Part shown: piece after piece, positions 17,134 through 24,344 of the stretch
Position numbering within the stretch: the stretch's first letter is position 1
How the letters are laid out: every line of letters starts with the position of its first letter
DNA from: CAZESS01 sp964414415
GTDB taxonomy: Archaea; Thermoplasmatota; E2; UBA202; DSCA01
DNA length: 30,300 bases
Assembly (NCBI GenBank): GCA_964414415.1
Contig: CAYPWJ010000017.1
Location: 1-30,300, forward strand
Direction: 5' to 3'
Made by a program: the position numbers and the translations under genes
The notes under the pieces: generated by a model
Databases searched by the model: none
Told to the model about the DNA's origin: nothing
The model's input: the letters and a program-made list of their open reading frames with translations, nothing else

Positions 17134-17192
17134 TCGCAGCCATCGATGGCGTGTGCGATGGTTTTTTAGGCCGCGCTGCCATATCACCTGGC

Positions 17193-17558
17193 ATGGAATT
17201 GCGGACGCCCGCGGAGTTCGACCTGCCCGACGTCGTCATCCTCGTCTGGGGTGTCTCCTATTTTGTGACCGCCGCTATTAAGCCCGACCTGGTCGGCAAC
17301 GTCAGCTCCATGGTCTCCGGTGCCATGATGGCGGCGCTCGGCGGGCTCCTGGTCGCCAGCGTCTTCCTGGACAGCGCGCTGCTCTACCTGCTTTTGTCGC
17401 TCCGTGCCACCTATGGCTTCGTCAGCTCGTGGACCGGGCAGACGTCCTGGCAGGTCCCCTACAACCCGGCGGTGGCGGCGGTCTCGATGGCCGCGGTCGA
17501 CTTCGTCATCGCCGTCGTCCTCGCCTACAAGGCCATCCAGAGCAGCCGGCGGTCATAA
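17193..17558 (+). CDS. Small integral membrane protein of unknown function
   Basis: 121 residues from the ATG at 17193, with about four hydrophobic segments (VVILVWGVSYFVTAAI, MVSGAMMAALGGLLVASVF, LLYLLLSLRATYGFV, VSMAAVDFVIAVVLAYKAI). I prefer this start to 17151 because a T-rich TTTTTTAG lies about 28 bases upstream and the earlier residues look non-coding. No motif that I recognise. It stands between two genes with their own promoters, so the context gives no function. Confidence 0.6.
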   Translation: MELRTPAEFDLPDVVILVWGVSYFVTAAIKPDLVGNVSSMVSGAMMAALGGLLVASVFLDSALLYLLLSLRATYGFVSSWTGQTSWQVPYNPAVAAVSMAAVDFVIAVVLAYKAIQSSRRS

Positions 17559-17588
17559 CTGCACGGCGAGCGGGCGGCACCGCCAATG

Positions 17589-17597
17589 TTTATAAAT
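17589..17597 (+). promoter_or_regulatory. TATA box of the radical SAM/SPASM gene
   Basis: TTTATAAAT predicts a start near 17619 and so a leader of about 11 bases before the ATG at 17630, with GGGG just ahead of the ATG. Confidence 0.55.
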
Positions 17598-17629
17598 GAT
17601 TGTAGGATGCATAGGATGCCAGCCGGGGA

Positions 17630-19054
17630 ATGAACGAGAATATGTCTACAGGCGGCTCCCAAGCGGAACGGATGGCGGAGCTGGTAGAGCGGGGGTTGGA
17701 CAACCCGGTGACGCGGCGGTTTCTCTCCCTTGTATCCAGGAGACGAAGGAGCGAGCGGCGCGCGGAAAAAATCCTGAAGGCCTACGCTGACATGGAGGTG
17801 GATCTCTCGCCGGGCGACAGGGTCGCCAGTTTGTTTATCTCGTGGCTGCTCGACGGCTTCGCCCACCGGATGGACACCAGCAGGGAGGACATCAAGGAAA
17901 ACCTCAGGGAGGGATACTGGCGGAAGGGCCTCGCCGCCACGCTTGAAGGCCTGGAAAGGGCCACGGAAGCCCTTCATTTCCTACACCCCGTTCCTGGTGG
18001 TGTGGAACTACACCAACGCCTGCAACCTCAACTGCCGGCATTGCTACCAGAACGCCGACGCGCCTCCCATGACGAGCTCTCCACGCAGGAGGCACGGGAG
18101 GCAGTCGACGAGATGGCCGATGCCGGGGTCGCCTACATCGCCTTCTCCGGCGGCGAGCCGCTCTACCGCGATGACTTCTTCGACATAGCAGCACACGTCC
18201 ACGAGAAGGACATGGGCATCGCGGTGGCCACCAACGGCAGCCTGCTCACCCGGGGAAAAATCAGGCAGCTTGAAGCGCTCGACTGCCAGTACATCCAGGT
18301 CTCCGTCGACGGCGCGGAGCAGACCCACAACGACATCCGGGGCGCCGACGCCTACCGGCAGGCCATCCAGGGGATACAACGGGCGGTGGACTCGGACATC
18401 GCCGTCGGCGTCGCCATGACGGTCATCGAGGACAACGTCGACGAGGTCGACGAGGTCATCGAGCTGACCGAGCACCTGGGCGCAGACATCTTCATGCACT
18501 ACAACTTCATCCCCACCGGCCGGGGAAAAGACATCATATCGCTGGACATCACCCCCGAGCAGCGGGAGGAACTGCTCATGACGCTGGTGCAGGAATCACG
18601 CCAGCGGGACATCAACCTGCTGTCGACCGCCCCGCAATATGGACGCGTCGCCGCGCAGGGTGGACAGCTCTCACTGACGCATTTCGACGTCGCGAGCCAG
18701 GAGGGACTGCAGGAGGACATCCAGTTCCCCGCCGAGTTCGTCGGCGGCTGCGGCTGCGGGCGGCTCTACTGGGCGCTGCAGCCCAACGGCGACCTGACAC
18801 CCTGCGTGTTCTTCCCCGAGGTGCTGGGCAACATACGGGAAGACGACTTCCTGGACGTATGGCAGCAATCGGCGCTGCTGGAACAGGCACGACAGCGAGA
18901 CGGATACCTCGGGCGATGCGGAAGCTGCCCGTCACGCACCATCTGCGGCGGCTGCCGCGCCCGGGCCTACGCCTACTTCGGCGACATACGGGAGGACGAC
19001 CCCGGCTGCATCCACAACCAGGACAGATGGAAGGAGGTAAAAGACACCAGGTGA
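17630..19054 (+). CDS. Radical SAM/SPASM-domain protein, reading frame interrupted by two compensating shifts
   Basis: The outer parts lie in one frame: a 100-residue helical N-terminal extension (NPVTRRFLSLV to REGYWRKGLAAT), then from about 18075 DELSTQEAREAVDEM, FSGGEPLYRDDFF and the rest of the barrel, ending in a SPASM region rich in Cys (GGCGCGRLYW, GRCGSCPSRTICGGCRAR). Between about 17942 and 18073 the sensible protein is in another frame: KPFISYTPFLVVWNYT, then the cluster motif CNLNCRHC (Cys codons at 18021, 18033, 18042). The straight frame there gives an implausible Leu/Pro/Arg-rich stretch. One extra base near 17941 and one missing base near 18072 would explain this. The SPASM form suggests peptide or heme-pathway (NirJ/Ahb-like) chemistry; the substrate is not known. 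Confidence 0.8.
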   Translation: MNENMSTGGSQAERMAELVERGLDNPVTRRFLSLVSRRRRSERRAEKILKAYADMEVDLSPGDRVASLFISWLLDGFAHRMDTSREDIKENLREGYWRKGLAATLEGLERATEALHFLHPVPGGVELHQRLQPQLPALLPERRRASHDELSTQEAREAVDEMADAGVAYIAFSGGEPLYRDDFFDIAAHVHEKDMGIAVATNGSLLTRGKIRQLEALDCQYIQVSVDGAEQTHNDIRGADAYRQAIQGIQRAVDSDIAVGVAMTVIEDNVDEVDEVIELTEHLGADIFMHYNFIPTGRGKDIISLDITPEQREELLMTLVQESRQRDINLLSTAPQYGRVAAQGGQLSLTHFDVASQEGLQEDIQFPAEFVGGCGCGRLYWALQPNGDLTPCVFFPEVLGNIREDDFLDVWQQSALLEQARQRDGYLGRCGSCPSRTICGGCRARAYAYFGDIREDDPGCIHNQDRWKEVKDTR

Positions 19055-19127
19055 CAGATGGAATAACCGGGTACTCTGGGATAGGCGTGTTGCTCTACCT
19101 CGAATGTTTCTTCCTGCCCGCTGTCAC

Positions 19128-20336
19128 CTATGCACCGTATTTTTTGAGGCGGCTCGCGTGCGCAAGCGCGAGGCCCATCAGGTGGACGCCGGGTCTGACA
19201 CCCAGGCCGCCGCGGAGGCAGGCTGCCTCGCTGAACGCGGTGACGTCGTCCCGACGCGCATCGGCTGCATGCAACATCACGGGGACGGGATGCCAGCTGT
19301 GCGTCGCCATCGCCGCCGGCGTTGAATGATCGGCGGTGACAACAAGGACGGAGGGCTCCAGATCCAGCAGCCCGGGAACGAGGGCGTCGGCGCGCTCGAT
19401 AGCCTCGACCTTGGCCGCGAAGTCACCGTCCTCGCCGCGGCTGTCCGTCTGCTTGACGTGCAGAAACGAGAAGTCATGGCTGTCGCGGTAGCCCGCCGCC
19501 GTCTCAACATAGCTGTCGAAGTCGAGCTCCGGCTCGTGGACGTCCATGCCGACCAAGCGGCTGACACCGCGGTACATGGGGTACCGGGCGAGGCAGACGC
19601 CGCGCAGGCCGAAGCGTTCCTCCAGCGATGGCCACGGCTGATAGGTATCGAAGCCCCGGAGGAGCACCGTGTTCGCCGTCTCGCCGGCCAGCGTGTCGTT
19701 GACCTGATCGAGGAACGAGGTGATGAGCTTGGCTGTCCGGCGGCTGTCCTCGCCGCGTGGCCGTGGCCGCCGGGGCGGCTGCCCGGTCAGCTGCGGGTCG
19801 GTATCCGCGATGTCGCCTGCAATGCCTGCGCCGCGGAGGACGAGCACCGCACGGTGCTCCTTGACCGTCTCGAGATGGAGGGAGCCGTCGAAGTCCAGGG
19901 ATACCTCGTCGCGGATGCGCCGGCAGAGCCGCTCGTTCGCCTCGGTAGAGAGACGCCCGGCGCGCCGGTCGACGACGACGTTGTCCTCCATCGAGGCAAA
20001 GTTGACGCGGGCGGCCACGTCACCCGGCTGGAGGTCGAAGCCGATGCCCAGCGCCGCCAGGACCCCCCGGCCGACCTGGTAGCGGAGCGGGTCGTAGCCG
20101 AACAGGGCGAGATGGCCGGGGCCGCTGCCCGGCGTGACACCCGGGCCGACGGGCTCCAGCAGCCCGCAGACCGACTCGCCGGCGAGCGCATCCAGATTCG
20201 GGGTGTCGGCCGCAGCGAGCTCCGTCTCGCCCTGCTCATCGGGCAGCCCGCCGACGCCGTCGATGACGAGATAGCAGATGTCGCCGCCCTCCCGGGTCAG
20301 GTCCTCCCAGGCGGATGTGATGTCGCGGGGGTCCAT
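19128..20336 (-). CDS. apgM: 2,3-bisphosphoglycerate-independent phosphoglycerate mutase, archaeal type
   Basis: 402-residue ApgM that interconverts 3- and 2-phosphoglycerate in glycolysis and gluconeogenesis; alkaline phosphatase superfamily. Visible motifs: metal ligand in IDGVGGLPD near the N-terminus, the TPGSGPGHLALFGYDP segment that holds the phosphoserine nucleophile, FLHVKQTD, and DHSTP with a later SWHP as C-terminal metal ligands. The start at 20336 is set by a TATA-like TTATAA about 25 bases upstream; the in-frame codon 42 bases earlier would start inside that element. It is transcribed toward the radical SAM/SPASM gene. The protein ends in ASRLKKYGA, as usual for the family. Confidence 0.92.
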   Translation of the reverse strand: MDPRDITSAWEDLTREGGDICYLVIDGVGGLPDEQGETELAAADTPNLDALAGESVCGLLEPVGPGVTPGSGPGHLALFGYDPLRYQVGRGVLAALGIGFDLQPGDVAARVNFASMEDNVVVDRRAGRLSTEANERLCRRIRDEVSLDFDGSLHLETVKEHRAVLVLRGAGIAGDIADTDPQLTGQPPRRPRPRGEDSRRTAKLITSFLDQVNDTLAGETANTVLLRGFDTYQPWPSLEERFGLRGVCLARYPMYRGVSRLVGMDVHEPELDFDSYVETAAGYRDSHDFSFLHVKQTDSRGEDGDFAAKVEAIERADALVPGLLDLEPSVLVVTADHSTPAAMATHSWHPVPVMLHAADARRDDVTAFSEAACLRGGLGVRPGVHLMGLALAHASRLKKYGA

Positions 20337-20358
20337 GGCGAGGCAACACAGTCGGCGA

Positions 20359-20364
20359 TTATAA
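20359..20364 (-). promoter_or_regulatory. TATA box of apgM
   Basis: TTATAA on the minus strand is centred about 25 bases before the ATG at 20336, predicting a leaderless message. Confidence 0.5.
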
Positions 20365-20384
20365 CGATTTCCATACAAAAACAG

Positions 20385-20606
20385 CTACAGTCGTCGTCTC
20401 CACCGGAAGTATTTGGTTCCGTGGCGTTCCTCCTTGGCCAGGCGGTCCTGCTGGAGGAGCGACGTCACCACGCCCGTCACCCGCTTGACGGGCATGTCGG
20501 TGCCCTCGGCTATCTCAGCGATGGTATACTGCGCGTATCGCGGGGTCTCCCCGAAGAAAGCGGTGACGCGCTCCTTCGGCTCACCGTCGGTGACGAGCGT
20601 CTTCAT
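20385..20606 (-). CDS. Small winged-helix DNA-binding protein
   Basis: 73 residues from the ATG at 20606; a GTG at 20621 would add five. The pattern ERVTAFFGETPRYAQYTIAE, then IAEGTDMPVKRVTGVVTSLLQQ, then RLAKEERHGTKYFRWRRRL fits a single winged helix: helix 2, recognition helix, and a basic wing. Probably a transcription regulator, possibly of apgM next to it (44 bases away, same strand). No ligand domain. Confidence 0.65.
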   Translation of the reverse strand: MKTLVTDGEPKERVTAFFGETPRYAQYTIAEIAEGTDMPVKRVTGVVTSLLQQDRLAKEERHGTKYFRWRRRL

Positions 20607-20664
20607 TGGATATGTATGCACCGGCCGCTTGTTAACTATTGTGGCCTATTGTGGCGCAGCGGCA

Positions 20665-20695
20665 GAAAAAAAGAGGGAAGAGGGAAGAGAGAGGG
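20665..20695 (-). terminator. Pyrimidine-rich terminator of the membrane protein gene at 20723
   Basis: On the minus strand, just after the stop, CCCTCTCTCTTCCCTC runs into CCCTCTTTTTTTC, an archaeal-style T-rich terminator. Confidence 0.5.
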
Positions 20696-20722
20696 TAGCT
20701 GGTCTGTGTCCGGCTTGTTCGG

Positions 20723-21115
20723 CTAGTCCTTGCCGACGTCCCAGATGGCCTTGATGGCGACCAGGCCGGCCAGCGGCGCGATGAAGATACCCAGCGCGCT
20801 GACAATGGCGTCGAGGTAGTCGCCGAACCATTTGATGTTCCCGTAGTGGACGGCGCTCAGCGCGATGATGATCAGCGTCGCCAGCATGAACGTCGGCATT
20901 TCTTTCTCCGTTACGGTGCCCATGCCCATCGCCGCGAGGATCCCGGCGATGAAGCCGATTATGCCGAGGAACGCGGCTGCGTAGGCGGGTAGGTCTTCAC
21001 CTGATCCGAGCGGGTCGATCGCGTCGGCGCCGATGGCCAGTCCGACGATGATGGCCACCACGATGCCGATCAAAAAGATCCAGCTGCTTACTCTTTTCCA
21101 TATGGTTTCTGGCAT
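20723..21115 (-). CDS. Conserved hypothetical membrane protein, four helices
   Basis: 130 residues from the ATG at 21115. Four hydrophobic segments: IFLIGIVVAIIVGLAIGA, AYAAAFLGIIGFIAGILAAM, FMLATLIIIALSAV and ALGIFIAPLAGLVAIKAIW, with short charged ends (MPETIWKR, WDVGKD). The start is decided by GGAGGGG at 21124-21130, a strong Shine-Dalgarno site eight bases upstream, and by a TATA box 50-60 bases upstream; the codon at 21163 lies before the predicted transcript start. One of few genes here with a leader and a strong ribosome-binding site, which hints at high expression. Function unknown. Confidence 0.7.
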   Translation of the reverse strand: MPETIWKRVSSWIFLIGIVVAIIVGLAIGADAIDPLGSGEDLPAYAAAFLGIIGFIAGILAAMGMGTVTEKEMPTFMLATLIIIALSAVHYGNIKWFGDYLDAIVSALGIFIAPLAGLVAIKAIWDVGKD

Positions 21116-21165
21116 GTTTTTTTCCCCTCCTGCCGTTAGAGGCACCCTGTTAAACGGTAGCATGT

Positions 21166-21175
21166 TATTTAAATA
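21166..21175 (-). promoter_or_regulatory. TATA box of the four-helix membrane protein gene
   Basis: ATATTTAAAT on the minus strand predicts a transcript start near 21145 and a leader of about 30 bases that carries the GGAGGGG site. Confidence 0.55.
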
Positions 21176-21268
21176 TGTCGAAATTTTTCGATGAGGGACG
21201 GCCTCGGGCTGCCAGCGCGAGAGGAAGCGGCATGCGCCCGCCGGTGCAGCCGGTGCATCCCGAATAAC

Positions 21269-21275
21269 ATTTAAG
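21269..21275 (+). promoter_or_regulatory. TATA box of the tRNA-Arg gene
   Basis: ATTTAAG is centred about 32 bases before the first tRNA base, as expected for an archaeal tRNA transcript with a few leader bases. Confidence 0.5.
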
Positions 21276-21303
21276 TAGCCATATCGTTATTGTCCCTCCA
21301 CTT

Positions 21304-21378
21304 GGGCTCGTAGCCTAGTCAGGATTGGGCGGCAGCCTTCGGAGCTGCAGACCAGGGGTTCAAATCCCCTCGGGCCCG
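21304..21378 (+). tRNA. tRNA-Arg, anticodon UCG
   Basis: A full cloverleaf of 75 bases. Acceptor GGGCTCG pairs with CGGGCCC (21371-21377) with one G-U pair; D arm GCCT/GGGC; anticodon stem GCAGC/GCTGC with the 7-base loop CTTCGGA, so bases 34-36 (21339-21341) are TCG, reading CGA; T arm AGGGG/CCCCT with loop TTCAAAT. The discriminator is G and CCA is not encoded. There is no intron. It is followed by an AT-rich stretch. Confidence 0.95.
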
Positions 21379-21404
21379 CTCAAATGGATTTTAATTATAT
21401 ATAA

Positions 21405-21422
21405 CAGCAAAAAAGAGAGAGG
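21405..21422 (-). terminator. Pyrimidine-rich terminator of the tes-like gene
   Basis: On the minus strand, about 20 bases after the stop, TCCTCTCTC leads into TTTTTTGC, ahead of the convergent tRNA gene. Confidence 0.5.
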
Positions 21423-21443
21423 AAACTCATCGCCGTTTCAATT

Positions 21444-23120
21444 CTAGAAGTCATATACCTGCTGGTAGACCGGGTGTTCCACTATTTCGTCGGTGTGTTC
21501 GCGGAACTGTTGAACGCGCTTTTTTGCCTGCTTGGAGTCCGCCATGAGCGTGTCGGCGCGCTCTCCGGTGACCTTGTGTTTTTCGAGATATGCGTCGCGG
21601 TAGAGCGAGGGGAAGACGTTGTAGGTGCAGAACGGGATGATGCGGTCGCCGGCGGCGTAGTGAATGCTGCAGCGCTGGATCCGGTTGACGTCGTAGTTGT
21701 AGTAGTCCTGGAAGTGCATCATGCCCAGGAACAGGAAGTTGTAGTGGAAGGTGCGGAGGCTGTCGTAGCTGCCGTCGCCGAAGATGTTCTCCAGCATCGC
21801 CGCCAATGACTCGCCGTTGGGCAGCTCGTCCTGGATGATGTAGTCCGTGAGTTTTTTGGCCAGCGCTTTGTTGAGCCCGCGGTAGCGGACCGCGTCGCGT
21901 ATCAGGCTGGCGCCCGTGACGACTTTCTTCCAGCGGCTCGTCGTCATGTCGTTGACGTCCTGGATGAAGGTGTCGACGTCGATGAAATCCGTGATGGGGT
22001 ACAGCTTCATGTTCTCCCGGTCGACGTAGACGTAGGTGGCGATGCCGCATTTCTCGTTGTTGTAGAAGTGGACGTCGTAATGGGCGCGTTTGCCGATGAT
22101 GTCCGCCAGCGACGCGACGGTGGAGACGGGATACCAGGCCTCCATGCCGAAGTCGAACTGCTGCTGCAGCTGCTCGACGATGTCGGACTGCACCGTCCGG
22201 AGCTCCTCGCGGTCGCCTTTCTTGATGAACCCGACCAGGGAGATCGGCTGGAAGTTGACGGCCTTGATGCCCTTGTCCATGTTGTGCATCGCGAACCGGA
22301 CGATGTCGGGCGTTTCGTGCAGGTTGAGCTGGCTGACCGTCGGCACCAGGACGGTTGACTTGACGCCGCCGTCGATGTAGGCCTGCAGCGCGAAGGGTAT
22401 CTCGTAGTGGTTTTTGGGGTCGCTCGCCGAGTCAGGGCTGACGCCGTCGAACGAGGTGTAGATGGTCTTCAGGCCGGCGTCGCGCCACCGCTGCACCCTG
22501 GCGATGGCTTTCTCCGGCTCCTCATAGTAATCGATGCCGATGGAGACCGAGTTGGAGTTCAGCTGGACGTGGGGCGACCCGAGCTCGACGGCGCCGGCGA
22601 TGATCTCGGGCAGGTCGTCCCGCATCGCCGGTTCGCCGCCTGTTATCTGGATGGGCGGAACGTAGCCGTTGAACCGCCGGGCGGTCCGGATGCCCTCCAT
22701 CAGCTCTTCGACGGTCGGCTCGTAGACGAAGCCGGCTTTTTCCTCGTAGAAGAAACAGTACCAGCAGCGGAGGTCACAGCGGTTCGTGACGGCGAGGTTC
22801 AGCAGCGCGGTGGTGTTCTTGTGCTGGCTGCAGAGCCCGCAGCTCTGCATGTCCCGCTCGTGTTCGATGTCGGTGGAGATGTCCGCGCTTCGCTCCTCAG
22901 GTGGGGGATACTGTTTGACTTTTTGCCAGTATGCCATGCTGCCGATGCGTTCCCTGGTGCCGTTTTCCTTGAACAGGTAGACCTCGCCGTCTTTCTCGAC
23001 GTATGCCGCGGGGATGGTCGCCGGGATGCCTCGTTCCTCCATCGCTTCTTCGTCGACGCTGCGCGTTGTCTCCAGGACGGTGAAGCCCTCCTGTCTGGCA
23101 GCTGTTTCAACGGGACCCAT
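21444..23120 (-). CDS. Radical SAM protein of the tetraether synthase (Tes) family, COG1964-like
   Basis: 558 residues. The radical SAM cluster motif is C115, C119, C122 in NRCDLRCWYC; just ahead is a CGLCSQHKNT motif (C94, C97) typical of the Tes family, and QITGGEP follows as the SAM-binding segment. NFQPISLVGF, and near the C-terminus RCSIHYAAGDRIIPFCTYN, are further family hallmarks and supply extra Cys. Tes (MJ0619 and MA_1486) joins the terminal carbons of two archaeol-type lipids to make tetraethers, using three [4Fe-4S] clusters and a mononuclear iron. Homologs of other function exist in the family. The divergent neighbour is a prenyl diphosphate synthase, which supports a lipid role. 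The start is fixed by a TATA box 27 bases upstream. Confidence 0.8.
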   Translation of the reverse strand: MGPVETAARQEGFTVLETTRSVDEEAMEERGIPATIPAAYVEKDGEVYLFKENGTRERIGSMAYWQKVKQYPPPEERSADISTDIEHERDMQSCGLCSQHKNTTALLNLAVTNRCDLRCWYCFFYEEKAGFVYEPTVEELMEGIRTARRFNGYVPPIQITGGEPAMRDDLPEIIAGAVELGSPHVQLNSNSVSIGIDYYEEPEKAIARVQRWRDAGLKTIYTSFDGVSPDSASDPKNHYEIPFALQAYIDGGVKSTVLVPTVSQLNLHETPDIVRFAMHNMDKGIKAVNFQPISLVGFIKKGDREELRTVQSDIVEQLQQQFDFGMEAWYPVSTVASLADIIGKRAHYDVHFYNNEKCGIATYVYVDRENMKLYPITDFIDVDTFIQDVNDMTTSRWKKVVTGASLIRDAVRYRGLNKALAKKLTDYIIQDELPNGESLAAMLENIFGDGSYDSLRTFHYNFLFLGMMHFQDYYNYDVNRIQRCSIHYAAGDRIIPFCTYNVFPSLYRDAYLEKHKVTGERADTLMADSKQAKKRVQQFREHTDEIVEHPVYQQVYDF

Positions 23121-23143
23121 AGTGGTTGTGCCAACGCACGAGA

Positions 23144-23152
23144 TTATATAAA
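23144..23152 (-). promoter_or_regulatory. TATA box of the tes-like gene
   Basis: TTTATATAA on the minus strand is centred about 27 bases before the ATG at 23120; leaderless transcript expected. Confidence 0.65.
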
Positions 23153-23329
23153 TTTTTCTTGTTCAGCTTGGAGGTGGACAGGAGAAACATGCCCGTGGAG
23201 ACAGCTCGCCGGAGATGGAGAGATATCGCGTTTCAATGCACCGGTCGATGACAGAGTGCTTTAAAATGTTTGGATGGCCGCGGTCGCCAACGGAGGCGGG
23301 TTAACATGTGATACGTCTGCAGCGCGGGC

Positions 23330-23365
23330 GTTAGGTTCATATATAAGATGTTGTTTAGCCCTAAC
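23330..23365. repeat. Inverted repeat flanking the prenyl synthase TATA box
   Basis: GTTAGG (23330-23335) and CCTAAC (23360-23365) form a 6-base inverted repeat around the TATA box and end one base before the start codon. It may be an operator, but arms this short could arise by chance. Confidence 0.25.
23338..23346 (+). promoter_or_regulatory. TATA box of the prenyl diphosphate synthase operon
   Basis: CATATATAA is centred about 25 bases before the ATG at 23367 and rules out the upstream in-frame start at 23274. The rest of the 246-base spacer to the tes-like gene holds no gene that I can support. Confidence 0.65.
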
Positions 23366-23366
23366 A

Positions 23367-24344
23367 ATGTCCCTCAGTCACGTGCTCACATTTGAGGAAT
23401 TCGTCGCCGATATGCAGGATGAAGTCCGCGGAAAGATAGACCGGGAGATTACGGACGAGGATATGCGGTATGCCGTCGAGGGCGGCAAGCTCCTTCGTCC
23501 CGTGATGCTCATCCTCTCCTTCAAGGCATGCTCCAATGGACGGGAGGACCAGCTATATCAGCAGGCGCTGGAGAGCGCTGTGGGCATCGAGCTTGCTCAC
23601 TCTGCGTCGCTGCTCCACGACGACATCATGGATGACGACGCGACGCGGCGGGGGAAGCCCGCATTGCACGTCCGGAAGGGCGTCGGCAACGCCATCCTGA
23701 CGGGCCATCGGATGATCAGCAAGGCGTTCCGCATCTCGGTGGAGCACGGCATCCAGAACGCCCGTATTTTCCTTGACACGTGGGATGACACCCTGGTCGG
23801 GCAGCTGCGTGACATCGACCTCAACGCGCACCTGGAGACGATCTTTGAGGACGAGAACTCCACGGAGCTGCTCATGGAGGAGTACATCCGGGTCATCGAG
23901 ATGAAAACCGCGTCGCTGTTCGCCACGGCCTGCCGCGCCGGCGCCATCGAGGCGCGGGCGTCGGAGGGTATCCGGTCCGTCATGGCGGAGTACGGCCGCA
24001 ACGTGGGGCTCGCCTACCAGATAGCGGACGACATGGTGGACATCGCCCAGGGGAAGATGGAGGAGGGCATCATCATGCCGCTGTTGAAGGCGTTCGGCAC
24101 GGACGTGAACGAGCATACGATCGAGCTGCTGGAAAAAGGCAAGCTCTCCATCAAGCAGGAGCTGGAGAAAAAGGGCACCAGCCTTGAGGAGGTCTACGAG
24201 CAGGGCATCCACCGCTACGTCCAGCGGTCGCAGGAGATTGCCGACAGCTCGTCCATCCCGGACAGTCCCTACAGGACGCTGCTGCGCGAGGCACCGGTCT
24301 ACATCGCCAACAGGATGACGGAAAAGATCGGCGTCACGATATAG
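23367..24344 (+). CDS. Polyprenyl (geranylgeranyl-type) diphosphate synthase
   Basis: 325-residue trans-prenyl synthase that condenses IPP with allylic diphosphates for archaeal lipid chains. Motifs: GGKLLRP (39-45), first aspartate-rich motif DDIMDD (85-90) followed by ATRRGKPALH, second aspartate-rich motif DDMVD (221-225). The residues four and five before the first motif are Ser and Ala; small side chains here allow C20 or longer products in known enzymes. After the second motif the usual GKxxxxDLxxGKxTLP segment is replaced by IAQGKMEEGIIMPLL, a clear divergence. Leaderless start at 23367. Its stop directly abuts the next start codon, so the two genes form an operon. Confidence 0.85.
   Translation: MSLSHVLTFEEFVADMQDEVRGKIDREITDEDMRYAVEGGKLLRPVMLILSFKACSNGREDQLYQQALESAVGIELAHSASLLHDDIMDDDATRRGKPALHVRKGVGNAILTGHRMISKAFRISVEHGIQNARIFLDTWDDTLVGQLRDIDLNAHLETIFEDENSTELLMEEYIRVIEMKTASLFATACRAGAIEARASEGIRSVMAEYGRNVGLAYQIADDMVDIAQGKMEEGIIMPLLKAFGTDVNEHTIELLEKGKLSIKQELEKKGTSLEEVYEQGIHRYVQRSQEIADSSSIPDSPYRTLLREAPVYIANRMTEKIGVTI

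Noticed and set aside
19326..20726. A 466-codon plus-strand open frame opposite apgM
   Set aside because: Antisense to a clear ApgM gene; no motif.
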